Shown in pieces: positions 8,260 to 16,312 of a DNA stretch of 23,276 nucleotides (positions are counted from its first letter, which is position 1; each line of letters begins with the position of its first letter). The position numbers and the translations under genes are program-made. Source of the DNA: Bacteroidota bacterium (GTDB lineage: Bacteria; Bacteroidota; Bacteroidia; Chitinophagales; Chitinophagaceae); NCBI GenBank assembly GCA_023392575.1, contig JAEVYV010000328.1:1-23276 (forward strand), read 5' to 3'. Under the pieces are notes generated by a model that had not been told where the DNA came from, searched no databases, and saw only the letters and a program-made list of their open reading frames with translations.

Positions 8260-9570
8260 GTGAATTACCCCGAAACAATAGATTATTTATACAACAAGCT
8301 GCCCATGTTTAGCCGCATGGGCAGCGCTGCGTTTAAAAAAGACCTCACCAACATTCGCCTGCTTTGCGAACGGCTGGGCAATCCGCATAAAAAATTTAAA
8401 AGCATTCATATAGGCGGCACCAATGGCAAGGGCTCGGTCAGCCACATGCTGGCGGCAGTATTGCAAACTGCTGGCTACAAAACCGGCCTGTACACGTCCC
8501 CGCATTTATACGATTTCCGGGAAAGGATTAAGGTGAACGGGCAAATGGCCGAAAAGGATTTTGTGGTTGACTTTGTAAAAAAAATAAAACCTGCTATTGA
8601 AGAACTAGAACCCAGTTTTTTTGAGATCACCGTAGCCATGGCCTTTGATTATTTTGCCTGGCAAAATATAGATGTAGCGGTAGTGGAAGTAGGACTCGGG
8701 GGCCGGCTGGACAGCACCAACATCATTACCCCCGAACTTTCAATAATTACCAACATTGGTTGGGACCATACCAACATGCTGGGCCATTCGCTGCCGGAAA
8801 TTGCGGCAGAAAAAGCCGGCATTATAAAAGAGGAGGTTCCGGTGGTGGTTGGGGAAAAAAACCAGGCCACCGCACCGGTGTTTGAAAAAACGGCCCGGCA
8901 AAAACAGGCCCCTCTCTTTTTTGCCGAAGAAGCCTACCAATCCCTTTCCTACCAGTGGATGCAGGACCGCCTGATCTTAAAAATCCTCAATCAGGCCACT
9001 GGTCAAACAGACTCTTTCGAGCTGGACCTGCCCGGCATTTACCAGCGCAAAAACCTGTGCACCGTTCTTGCCGCCCTGGATGCATTAAAGAAAAAAGGGT
9101 TTGAAATCTCTCATCCCCAAGTGAATACAGCCCTGCAACATGTGAAACAAACCACGGGCTTACAGGGGCGGTGGGAGATCATTCACCACGAACCCACTGT
9201 AGTTTTAGAGGTAGCCCACAACAAAGAGGGCATGGAACAAATGCTGCAGCACATACAAAATATTCACTACCAAAAACTGCATTTGATCCTGGGTATGGTA
9301 AAAGATAAGGACAGCGCCCAGGTGCTGAAGCTGCTGCCCAAAGAGGCTGCCTATTATTTTACCCAGGCCCATATTCCAAGAGCTTTGCCAGCAGAAGAAC
9401 TTCAAGAAAAGGCCCGGGCTTTTTCTTTGAGCGGCGATAGTTATGAGGACGTGAACACAGCCCTGGATAGCGCTTCGCACCGCGCCGGCAGCCATGATCT
9501 GATCATTGTTTGCGGAAGCATTTTTTTGGTGGCCGAAGTCAATAAGGAATCAATACTTCAAAAGGCCTAG
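8260..9570 (+). CDS. folC: Folylpolyglutamate synthase / dihydrofolate synthase
   Basis: Cytosolic Mur-ligase-family enzyme that adds glutamate to dihydropteroate or folates, using ATP. It has 436 aa, the usual length. Seen: the P-loop GGTNGKGS at 52-59; GLYTSPHLYDFRERIKVNG (folate/omega loop region); VEVGLGGRLDSTNI; TNIGWDHTNMLG; and the C-terminal ligase-domain motif VLEVAHNKEGM. The start is GTG at 8260; the N-terminus (MNYPETIDYLYNKLPMFSRMG) matches the family there, while the next ATG would remove conserved residues. It follows tonB by 24 bp. Its last 21 bases overlap the convergent NUDIX gene. Confidence 0.95.
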   Translation: MNYPETIDYLYNKLPMFSRMGSAAFKKDLTNIRLLCERLGNPHKKFKSIHIGGTNGKGSVSHMLAAVLQTAGYKTGLYTSPHLYDFRERIKVNGQMAEKDFVVDFVKKIKPAIEELEPSFFEITVAMAFDYFAWQNIDVAVVEVGLGGRLDSTNIITPELSIITNIGWDHTNMLGHSLPEIAAEKAGIIKEEVPVVVGEKNQATAPVFEKTARQKQAPLFFAEEAYQSLSYQWMQDRLILKILNQATGQTDSFELDLPGIYQRKNLCTVLAALDALKKKGFEISHPQVNTALQHVKQTTGLQGRWEIIHHEPTVVLEVAHNKEGMEQMLQHIQNIHYQKLHLILGMVKDKDSAQVLKLLPKEAAYYFTQAHIPRALPAEELQEKARAFSLSGDSYEDVNTALDSASHRAGSHDLIIVCGSIFLVAEVNKESILQKA

Positions 9571-10095
9571 TTTCTCCAGCGCATAAAAAATGGAAGTTGT
9601 GTGCAGGGCCTGTACAATTTTGTTTTCCCTGATCAGTTCCTTTACTTCGTCAAGGCTGTAGATCACCACTTCCACGTCTTCGGTGTCGTCGAGGTTTTGT
9701 CCACCTACCTTTTCGCCGCCCCTAGCCAGGAAAATGTACATGTAGTTATTGGTGGTGGCCGGGTTGGCGCAAACCTTTCCAATGCATTCATAGGACTCAA
9801 ACCGATAACCCGTTTCCTCCCGTAGCTCCCGTGCAATGGCGGCTTCGGGAGTTTCGCCCTTGTCCACCACCCCGCCCGGCAGTTCCGTACTGATCACACC
9901 CAGCCCGTGGCGGTATTGTTTTACCATGACCACTTTATCCTCCTTGGTGAGGGCAAAACCGGTGACCCACGCAGGATATTCCAGCGTATAATACGCCGGC
10001 ATCAGCCTGCCATCCGGCAGTTCGCACTTTTCCTTCCGAACCGTAAGCCAGGGCTCGTTGTATAAATATTCCGACTCTAAAACTTTCCATTCCAT
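9550..10095 (-). CDS. NUDIX hydrolase, ADP-ribose pyrophosphatase type
   Basis: 181 aa hydrolase of nucleoside-diphosphate-linked compounds. The full Nudix box G75-x5-E81-x7-R89-E-L-R-E-E-T-G is intact. The N-terminal beta domain (WLTVRKEKCELPDGR) and the later CANPATTNNYMYIFLA stretch match ADP-ribose/ADP-sugar pyrophosphatases of the NudF type; substrate is inferred. Its 3' end overlaps folC by 21 bp, tail to tail. It starts 30 bp after the YfiT-like gene and probably shares its transcript. Confidence 0.9.
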   Translation of the reverse strand: MEWKVLESEYLYNEPWLTVRKEKCELPDGRLMPAYYTLEYPAWVTGFALTKEDKVVMVKQYRHGLGVISTELPGGVVDKGETPEAAIARELREETGYRFESYECIGKVCANPATTNNYMYIFLARGGEKVGGQNLDDTEDVEVVIYSLDEVKELIRENKIVQALHTTSIFYALEKLGLLKY

Positions 10096-10125
10096 AACGG
10101 TAAATAATAAACGTAAAATCCGGCC

Positions 10126-10653
10126 TCACCATCCCATCCGTTCTCTTAAAGAAGTGATGTGCGCTGCATGATGCCGCCCATGCCAGGCATACATACCCAG
10201 CAGCACCCAAAGCGTCATTTCTTTTTGATGTGCCGGATGAAAAATGGTTTTATCCCAGTCTTCCCTTGTAAAGTTTCTCAAAAATTCATACCAGCGTTGG
10301 TGCAGGGCATAGAGCAACGTAATCGAAATATTGATGGGCAGGTTTTGCACATCGGCCGTGGTGGCCCAGGCCTTTTCTTCGTACGTTTTGATGGTGGGGC
10401 TGTCTTCGGTATAACCCAGTTTGAACCGCACATAAGCGTTGAGGTGACTGTCGGCCACATGATGCACCAGTTGGTGCACGGTCCAGCCGCCCTCCCGGTA
10501 AGGCGTTTTTAGTTGCTGCTCATCCAGGTTGTGAACCGCCTGTTCCATGGCATTGGGTAGAAACTGAATATCAGCCAGCCACTGCTCTTTTAGCGTATCC
10601 GAATAAGGCTGAGGCTCATACGGCCCGAGGGGGTAGCGAAGATCAGTGTTCAT
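10126..10653 (-). CDS. YfiT/BstA-like DinB-superfamily metal-dependent transferase
   Basis: 175 aa four-helix-bundle protein. The signature YREGGWTVHQLVHHVADSH (52-70) and the C-terminal WHGRHHAAHI (157-166) place it with Bacillus YfiT/BstA, a putative bacillithiol S-transferase. The expected metal ligands are visible: one His at 64/65, and His158 and His162 spaced by four. Bacillithiol occurs in many Bacteroidota, so this role is plausible but not shown here. It is likely co-transcribed with the NUDIX gene. Confidence 0.85.
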   Translation of the reverse strand: MNTDLRYPLGPYEPQPYSDTLKEQWLADIQFLPNAMEQAVHNLDEQQLKTPYREGGWTVHQLVHHVADSHLNAYVRFKLGYTEDSPTIKTYEEKAWATTADVQNLPINISITLLYALHQRWYEFLRNFTREDWDKTIFHPAHQKEMTLWVLLGMYAWHGRHHAAHITSLRERMGW

Positions 10654-10662
10654 ATACTGACA

Positions 10663-10687
10663 CGAATTTTATCGAATTACACGAATT
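10663..10687. repeat. Three short CGAATT direct repeats before the YfiT-like gene
   Basis: CGAATT occurs at 10663-10668, 10673-10678 and 10682-10687, about one helical turn apart, 10 bp upstream of the gene start. The first and third share ACACGAATT or CACGAATT. It could be a small dispersed intergenic repeat or a binding site. Confidence 0.35.
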
Positions 10688-10776
10688 AGTTTCTTTCAGC
10701 AAAAGAGGCTGATCATCTAAACTTTTTTTAAGAATCAATCATTTCTTTCGCCTCACCCCTCCCTCCAAACCATGGT

Positions 10777-11208
10777 TTAGACAATCTGTATTAGCTCAAT
10801 GTCAAACATCAGTGTGGCGCCGCCGGGTATGCCGCCCGTCCCATAATCGCCATAAGCCAGGTGAGAAGGGATCCACAACCGCCAGGTGCTGCCCTCGGGC
10901 ATCAGGGGCACCACTTCCTGCCAGCCTTTGATCAAGGCGGTTAACGGCGCGGTAAAAGGCTGGTTGCGTTTAAACGAACTGTCGAATTCTTTTCCATCAA
11001 GCAAACAACCCCTGTAATGTGCTTTAATGGTGCTTTTGATGGTTGGCCGGGGGCCGGTTCCTTCTTTCAGTACCGAATACTGAATGCCGCTGGCCAATTC
11101 AGTTACTCCTTCCTTTTCTTTGTTGGCCGCTAAAAACGCAGCACCGGCTTCTTTTTCTGCCTTTAGTTTCTCTTCCCGGTGACTTCTTAATTTATCTTGT
11201 AAGCTCAT
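10777..11208 (-). CDS. FKBP-type peptidyl-prolyl isomerase
   Basis: 143 aa cytosolic protein-folding helper; there is no signal peptide. A charged helical N-terminus (DKLRSHREEKLKAEKEAGAAFL) precedes an FKBP domain at about 45-143: SGIQYSVLKEGTG, AHYRGCLLDGKEFDSSF, IKGWQEVVPLMPEGSTWRLW, SHLAYGDYG and FDIELIQI. These follow the FklB/Mip C-terminal domain pattern, with the aromatic pocket residues (Tyr, Phe, Trp) present. It lies 75 bp after the ABC ATPase gene on the same strand and may be part of that transcript. Confidence 0.92.
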   Translation of the reverse strand: MSLQDKLRSHREEKLKAEKEAGAAFLAANKEKEGVTELASGIQYSVLKEGTGPRPTIKSTIKAHYRGCLLDGKEFDSSFKRNQPFTAPLTALIKGWQEVVPLMPEGSTWRLWIPSHLAYGDYGTGGIPGGATLMFDIELIQIV

Positions 11209-11283
11209 AATATTTTCATTTTTAATTTTTAATTTCTCATTGCAGCCCAGTCCCTCAACCTTAACCTCTATCTTAGCCCAATC

Positions 11284-12045
11284 TCAATCCTCCCGCAACG
11301 ATTTTCCCGTTAAATGAATGAACACATCTTCCAGGTTGGCCTGTTTTACTTCTTTGGGCCGCTCAAAGCCGGTTGCCACCAGTTCGTCAATCAACCGGTC
11401 GGGTGTGTTCAGCGCCACAATCCTGCCGCTGTCCACAATGGCTACCCGGTCGCATAAATACTCCGCCTCGTCAAGATAATGCGTAGTCAAAATTACCGTA
11501 GTCCCTTTGGAGCGGATCTGCCGTATCAGCTCCCATAAATTTCTTCGGGCCTGCGGATCCAGCCCTGTAGTGGGTTCATCCAAAAAAATGATCTTGGGAT
11601 CGTTGATCAAAGTCGTGGCAATGGAGAAGCGCTGCTTTTGCCCGCCGCTTAATTCCTTCACCTTGGCTTTGGCCTTGTCTTTCAGGTTTACTGCCTGCAG
11701 TAATTCCATGGCATTGGCCTTGCGGTTGTACAAGCCGGCAAAAAGATCAACCAGTTCCACCAGATTCAAGCCGGGATAGTAACCGCTGGTTTGCAACTGC
11801 ACCCCAATGATCTTTTTGATTTCGTTGGGCTCCTTGTCCAGGTCGTAACCGTTTACAAAAATCTTTCCGCTTGTTTTTTCCCGCAGGGTTTCAATGATCT
11901 CCAGCGTGGTGGACTTGCCGGCCCCGTTGGGTCCCAGCAAACCAAAGATCTCTCCTTCCTGAACATCGAAGCTGATGCCTTTCACCGCTTCAAAGTTTCC
12001 GTAGTTCTTGACCAGGTTTTGTACCGAAATAATTGTGTTGCTCAT
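11284..12045 (-). CDS. ABC transporter ATP-binding protein, ABC-2 type
   Basis: 253 aa ATPase of an exporter. Seen: Walker A GPNGAGKST (38-46), Q-loop near Gln83, signature LSGGQ (132-136), Walker B IIFLDEP (152-158) and the H-loop His189 (ILTTHYLDEAE). The closest families are the DrrA/NodI-like ATPases for drug or polysaccharide export. No permease gene is next to it; FKBP follows, so the membrane partner must be elsewhere. It starts 23 bp after fbp, suggesting co-transcription. Confidence 0.92.
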   Translation of the reverse strand: MSNTIISVQNLVKNYGNFEAVKGISFDVQEGEIFGLLGPNGAGKSTTLEIIETLREKTSGKIFVNGYDLDKEPNEIKKIIGVQLQTSGYYPGLNLVELVDLFAGLYNRKANAMELLQAVNLKDKAKAKVKELSGGQKQRFSIATTLINDPKIIFLDEPTTGLDPQARRNLWELIRQIRSKGTTVILTTHYLDEAEYLCDRVAIVDSGRIVALNTPDRLIDELVATGFERPKEVKQANLEDVFIHLTGKSLRED

Positions 12046-12068
12046 TGATTGAATTCGTCCTTAAAGTA

Positions 12069-13136
12069 TTAGTGCTTTCCGGCTGCCGGGTTTTCCGAAG
12101 CCGCCAGCTCCGCACCCAAAACCTCTTTTTGCATGCATTGTTCCAGTTCTTCCATCATGGTTTTGCTGCCCACAAAAAAAGGCGCTCTTTGGTGCAATTC
12201 CGTGGGCTGAATGTCCAGGATCCGCATTTGGCCGTTGGGGGCCTTGCCGCCGGCCACTTCCACAATGAACGCAAACGGATTGCACTCGTACAGCAGGCGC
12301 AGCTTTCCTTTGGGTTTGTCGGTGGTGCCGGGATACATAAAAATGCCGCCCTTGATCAGGTTGCGGTGCACATCGGCCACCATGCTGCCAATATAGCGCT
12401 GGGTGTAGGGGCCGCCGCTCTCCTTTGTTTTGTTCTGGCACTGCGTAATGTATTTTTTCACGCCGTCGCTATATTGAAAAAAATTGCCGTGATTGACCGA
12501 ATAGATTTTTCCGGCATCGGGGCATTTTATATCCGGATGGCTCAAACAAAACTCCCCGATGGAGGGATCAAGGGTAAACCCGTTCACGCCCCGGCGGGTG
12601 GCATACACCAGCATGGTGGAAGAACCATACACCACATACCCCGCGGCTACCTGGTTGATGCCTTTTTGTAAAAAATCTTCCCGCACAACCGGGCTTCCTC
12701 TTTCCGACACACGGCGATAGATGGAAAAAATGGTTCCAATGGAAACGTTCACATCTATATTGCCACTGCCGTCCAGCGGATCGAACAGGCAAATGTATTT
12801 TGAGTTGCGGCTCACCGCATCGTTGAAGCCTACAAAATCATCGAGTTCTTCGCTTGCTATGCCGGCGCAGCTAACGCCGTGCTGCAGCACCCCCATCAAC
12901 TGGTTGTTGGCGTACACATCCAGCTTTTTTACTTCTTCGCCCTGCACATTCATAGTGCCGTGATCGCCCAGAATATCCACCAATCCGGCTTTGTTCACTT
13001 CCACATTGACCCGCTTGGCGGCCAGGCCAATGTCCCGCAGCAACGAACTCAATTCGCCGGTGGCGTGTGGAAACTGGCGAAGCGACTGGATCGTAAATTC
13101 ATCAAGGGTTAAAATTTGTCGGTTAATAGGGCCCAT
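12069..13136 (-). CDS. fbp: Fructose-1,6-bisphosphatase, class I
   Basis: 355 aa cytosolic gluconeogenic enzyme that turns fructose-1,6-bisphosphate into fructose-6-phosphate. The metal and phosphate site DPLDGSGNIDVN lies at 119-130, with the acidic pair Glu96-Glu97 before it. Substrate-loop stretches VYGSSTMLVY, RYIGSMVADVHR and KLRLLYECNPFAFIVE are typical. The start at MGPINRQILTLDEF fits family length. It leads a probable fbp-ABC ATPase transcript. Confidence 0.96.
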   Translation of the reverse strand: MGPINRQILTLDEFTIQSLRQFPHATGELSSLLRDIGLAAKRVNVEVNKAGLVDILGDHGTMNVQGEEVKKLDVYANNQLMGVLQHGVSCAGIASEELDDFVGFNDAVSRNSKYICLFDPLDGSGNIDVNVSIGTIFSIYRRVSERGSPVVREDFLQKGINQVAAGYVVYGSSTMLVYATRRGVNGFTLDPSIGEFCLSHPDIKCPDAGKIYSVNHGNFFQYSDGVKKYITQCQNKTKESGGPYTQRYIGSMVADVHRNLIKGGIFMYPGTTDKPKGKLRLLYECNPFAFIVEVAGGKAPNGQMRILDIQPTELHQRAPFFVGSKTMMEELEQCMQKEVLGAELAASENPAAGKH

Positions 13137-13156
13137 GGCAATCGTTTTAATGCAGA

Positions 13157-13164
13157 CAAATGTA
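13157..13164 (-). promoter_or_regulatory. Promoter -7 box for fbp
   Basis: Minus-strand TACATTTG matches the Bacteroidota TAnnTTTG box exactly. It is about 20 bp before the fbp ATG. No clear -33 box is visible. Confidence 0.45.
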
Positions 13165-13403
13165 GGGTGAAATGAGTTTACGCTTTGCGGTTTATGGTTC
13201 TATCTGCTGTCGTTGCCTGGTACTCTAATTCAGCAGCCCGCAAGAAGGATATAGCCATGGACATGCCACATTAAAAAGAAGTGGCACACCTGCTACCCCC
13301 ACTCTTTTACGGTCAGGTACCGGTTGTGCCCGATGGTAAAATAGCAGAAGAAACGGGACTGCATCCAGGCTCACTGACACTAAACCACTAGTGCACGCAG
13401 CAT
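13165..13403. other. Left edge of the accessory island, no confident gene
   Basis: This gap holds one inverted repeat, TGCCAC (13264-13269) and GTGGCA (13281-13286), with an 11-nt loop. A plus-strand open stretch at about 13281-13391 (protein-like LFYGQVPVVPDGKIAEETG before a TAG) has no start codon and may be a gene remnant. The inverted-repeat element seen after other island genes was searched for here and not found. Confidence 0.35.
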
Positions 13404-14010
13404 TTAGTCGTCCCAGGTGGGTCGCTGAAATCCAACAATATTGTCTGTCTTTGTATGGCTAAGCAGCTCCTTATATTCTTCCTCTGTCAGGGCTTTTATT
13501 TCTTTGAGCCATTTCAGTTGGCTTATCCTGAATTCGTAAGGTGTGTCTGGATCAAACTTGGAAAATTTATTCTTAAAGTGCTGTCGCATCGCCTTGTGAA
13601 CGCTCTCAATAAACGTATTAACAGTATTCGGGTCCGGTTTTGCGGCCAAAAGTTCAAGCACCTTTTGTCCGCCGGTTAAATGACATCTTTATTTCGGTTG
13701 TAATATGCTGCAATGGTCATGATGGAAAAGAACAGCAAAGCAAACAACCAAAACAACTGTTGCTTAAAAGGTTCGTGGCTCGTCACTGAGCCAATTAGTA
13801 GTCCCACATACAACAGGTCAAATAGCAGGAAAGCGTAAAAAGGAATATTTGCGGTTTTGACACGCTTTTTCACGATGTCAAAACCAAGCTCTTCAAATTT
13901 GATTTGTATTCAAGGTCTTCCCGAATGCTTTTAGTCTTGATAAGCAGACTATCGCTTTCAATGAAAACTTCCTTTTTTGCCGTTACGGTCTTTTGTGTCA
14001 ACTGTGTCAT
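13404..14010 (-). pseudogene. Small two-helix membrane protein with SHOCT-like tail, broken by two frameshifts
   Basis: Three open pieces on the minus strand fit together as one protein of about 202 aa. Piece 1 starts at ATG 14010 (MTQLTQKTVTAKKEVF) and runs to about 13900. Adding one A to the AAA before TTTG (near 13895-13900) continues into FEELGFDIVKKRVK, followed by two membrane helices (FYAFLLFDLLYVGLLIG and LFWLFALLFFSIMTIAAYY). Adding one T to ATTTAA (near 13676-13681) continues into LTGGQKVLELLAAKPDPN. The C-terminus (ISQLKWLKEIKALTEEEYKELL) resembles SHOCT oligomerisation domains. Both breaks are one-base losses in A or T runs, so true decay and sequencing error are both possible. 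The function is unknown. Confidence 0.75.
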
Positions 14011-14041
14011 AATTTGGGTGCATCGATAATGTAGCGTGCAG

Positions 14042-14236
14042 CGTTAAACGGCTTGGCGTTGTGGCGATATTCTGCGTTCCGTCTGCCGACAACTGAAGCC
14101 GAATGATGAACTAATGTACAAGTTTATTTCTACTGCTCAGTAGCGTTCTGTCAAGCAGGATATACAGTACAACAGCGACACAAAAGCTGATGTTTATTCC
14201 TTCAAGCCGCCATAACGCCAAGCCGCATGTTGGGCG
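14042..14236. repeat. Inverted-repeat element A (attC-like)
   Basis: Arms GGCTTGGCGTTGTGGCG (14050-14066) and CGCCATAACGCCAAGCC (14208-14224) pair at 16 of 17 positions, and the exception is a G-T wobble on the plus strand. Outside them CGTTAAAC (14042-14049) faces GTTGGGCG (14229-14236) with two further wobbles. The internal box TTCCGTCTG is at 14077-14085. The element ends 7 bp from the stop of the KAP gene. A small palindrome, CTACTGCTCAGTAG, lies in the loop (14130-14143). Confidence 0.7.
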
Positions 14237-14242
14237 TAGTTT

Positions 14243-16087
14243 TTATTTCTTCGTTGTTAATAGCTTATCGCAAATTTCTTCTAAGTCCTTAATTAGAGTT
14301 TCAATTAAAAATTTCCTTGGTTGCTCCTGCTGGCTATTTAGAAGAAGTTGTTCGAACATTTCTTTTAATGTTTTTAGATAATCATAGTCAACAAAGAGGA
14401 ACTCACCTATATTGATTGATGTATATCTGTTTTTCAACAGTTCTGTAAAATTGAATAGTTGCTTATTACTTGTTAATACAAGGGTATCAAAAAGTCTTTG
14501 ACTTGTTGCGAATTGAAATAATTCTTTTGAGAATTGATGCTTCTGAAACAGTTCTGCTAATTGATATTCATCACCTTCCTGCAGAATTTTTAAGAATTCG
14601 TCACTCTCCTTTGCATACTGCTCTCTTTTTATTTCATCATGTATATCTTTTACCATTGCTTTTACTCTCTGAACCTCAATAGTTCCACTTGCAAAGTGCA
14701 ATAGATTTTCTAGTATTCTATCTTCAATTTGTTTTCTTTGTTTCGCAATTGAAAGCCCCTCTGTAACAACTTTCATAATATCCTCATGACTTATAGGCAG
14801 CAAATGGTTGTCAGAAAAAAAGAAATAAAAATTAGCGATTTGCGTATAATCGTATATGCTGTATTTTCCTTCTCTTGCATAGTTCAAAACCTTTGTTGTA
14901 AGTTCAGTAAAGTCAGTGTTTGATAATTGCCTGAATTTATAGTCAAGCAATAAGCGGAAAGCTTTTATTTCATCAGAAAGTTCGACAGGATGGCGCTCTC
15001 TTAATTCGTCTTGGAACTGCTGGCTGTTAAAATAGCCTGTCAAAATGAAGGCATATATTGAAGGATAGAAATAGTATTGATTTATTCGATTAGTTAAGTA
15101 TCGCTCGTAAAAAAGTTGAGAATACTTTTTCTCTCTTCTGTTTTTTTCTTCTTCTGAAAGATTTGATGTCCTTGCAATTAGCAAAGAGTAAAAATGTTCG
15201 TCTATGTTCTGAATATCTTTAGGGTTAGAATAATCGGAAGTTGTAAGCCGTCCTCTTTTAAACTCTATTGAAATGATTGCGGCAAAAAGGATTACTTCCC
15301 TTACATACTTTTCATCAACATTTTCAAGGAAAGGGGAGACTTTCCCAAGTACATGTATATAAAAAGAAATTATTCGAAGATTGTCTTCCCGATACTCATT
15401 AAGAATTGAAATAACTTCAGTTTTCCATTTCTCAAAAAAATTATAAACTGAATTGTTACTGCTTTCAAACTTTTTGAAGAAAAGAGGAATTATCTGGCTA
15501 ATGTCAGGTTCGTAATTTAAAATTCTTCCGACAACCTTTTCCTTTATATCATTATACTTTTTGTTGTCTTTTTCAAGATTTGCCTCTATATTCTTCTCGT
15601 CTGCTAAAATGAGTGCTTTTAGATTTTTATGTTCTACATAATTGTTTATAAACCCTAAAGTCTCTTTTATAGGAAGTTGACAACGCTCTAAATCGTCGAA
15701 GCAAATAATGTGATTTGAAAGACTTAGACTATCAACTTTCACATCCTGAAGCGCTTCTGATAATCCTATTGATAAAAATTTTTTTGATGCAGCATTTGCT
15801 AAGTTGGCAACAACTGAAACTATCGCTTTTGTAGCCTTGTTTTCTGTCTTTCCTACTAAGGGCAGTAAGCGGAGGAAAAGTTGATATTCTAATGTGTCTA
15901 TTTTACTTATTCCATTTAATGACAAATATATGGTCTCATAACCATTGGCTTTCGCAGTTTCCTGAAGCTTGTACTTCCAAAAATATGTTTTCCCACTTCC
16001 CCAAGAACCGTTCAGTAGAAGTGCGTATTGAGTATTTGGAGTTTTAAGATAGTCAACAAAAACAGCTTCAATATTAGATGTGTTCAA
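14243..16087 (-). CDS. KAP-type P-loop NTPase
   Basis: 614 aa. Walker A is G27-S-W-G-S-G-K-T34 and Walker B is HIICFDDLER (126-135), with the Asp pair and trailing Glu-Arg typical of KAP/STAND-like NTPases. The region at 85-112 is hydrophobic to amphipathic but shows no clear transmembrane hairpin. The remaining 450 residues are helical, with no recognised domain. KAP NTPases occur in bacterial and phage conflict systems (PifA of plasmid F is one), so a defence role is possible. The start must be TTG at 16087: an in-frame TAA lies two codons upstream, and no ATG precedes the Walker A motif. Elements A and B flank the gene tightly. Its AT-rich composition differs from the core genes. Confidence 0.82.
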   Translation of the reverse strand: MNTSNIEAVFVDYLKTPNTQYALLLNGSWGSGKTYFWKYKLQETAKANGYETIYLSLNGISKIDTLEYQLFLRLLPLVGKTENKATKAIVSVVANLANAASKKFLSIGLSEALQDVKVDSLSLSNHIICFDDLERCQLPIKETLGFINNYVEHKNLKALILADEKNIEANLEKDNKKYNDIKEKVVGRILNYEPDISQIIPLFFKKFESSNNSVYNFFEKWKTEVISILNEYREDNLRIISFYIHVLGKVSPFLENVDEKYVREVILFAAIISIEFKRGRLTTSDYSNPKDIQNIDEHFYSLLIARTSNLSEEEKNRREKKYSQLFYERYLTNRINQYYFYPSIYAFILTGYFNSQQFQDELRERHPVELSDEIKAFRLLLDYKFRQLSNTDFTELTTKVLNYAREGKYSIYDYTQIANFYFFFSDNHLLPISHEDIMKVVTEGLSIAKQRKQIEDRILENLLHFASGTIEVQRVKAMVKDIHDEIKREQYAKESDEFLKILQEGDEYQLAELFQKHQFSKELFQFATSQRLFDTLVLTSNKQLFNFTELLKNRYTSINIGEFLFVDYDYLKTLKEMFEQLLLNSQQEQPRKFLIETLIKDLEEICDKLLTTKK

Positions 16088-16107
16088 AGTTTAAGTTTTT
16101 AAAATTA

Positions 16108-16304
16108 CGCCCAACGAACAGGGCTTTGTGCAGGTGGGGAATTAGTATTCCGTCTGTCCATAACCGCTGTTCAATTTAAAAATTAAAGTTCATTGTTCAT
16201 TCTGTTGTTAGGCTTTATTCGTCATGCTGGAACCATAGACGATACTTGCACATAGCTGAAGTAACAACGTCGTGCCCCACTTGCACAAAACCCCATGTTG
16301 CCTG
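16108..16304. repeat. Inverted-repeat element B (attC-like)
   Basis: Arms AGGGCTTTGTGCAGGTGGGG (16120-16139) and CCCCACTTGCACAAAACCCC (16275-16294) match at 17 of 20 positions. The outer ends are GCCCAAC (16109-16115) and GTTG within CATGTTGCCTG. The internal box ATTAGTATTCCGTCTG ends at 16156. GTTAGGC at 16206-16212 lies inside the loop. The element begins 21 bp upstream of the KAP start and ends 8 bp from the stop of the PLD-HA gene, so it fills the whole gap. Confidence 0.72.
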
Positions 16305-16312
16305 TAGTGCTT

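Noticed and set aside
10096..10125. Separate promoter for the NUDIX gene
   Set aside because: The 30-bp gap shows no TAnnTTTG-type box; co-transcription with the YfiT-like gene is simpler.
13281..13391. Small plus-strand gene ending in SLTLNH
   Set aside because: Only about 37 codons with no start codon and a stop just upstream; at most a remnant.
16109..16212. A classical 104-bp attC using GTTAGGC (16206-16212) and GCCCAAC (16109-16115) as its ends
   Set aside because: The ends are complementary, but the long stem of element B pairs outside GTTAGGC, so this smaller site would not contain its own stem.
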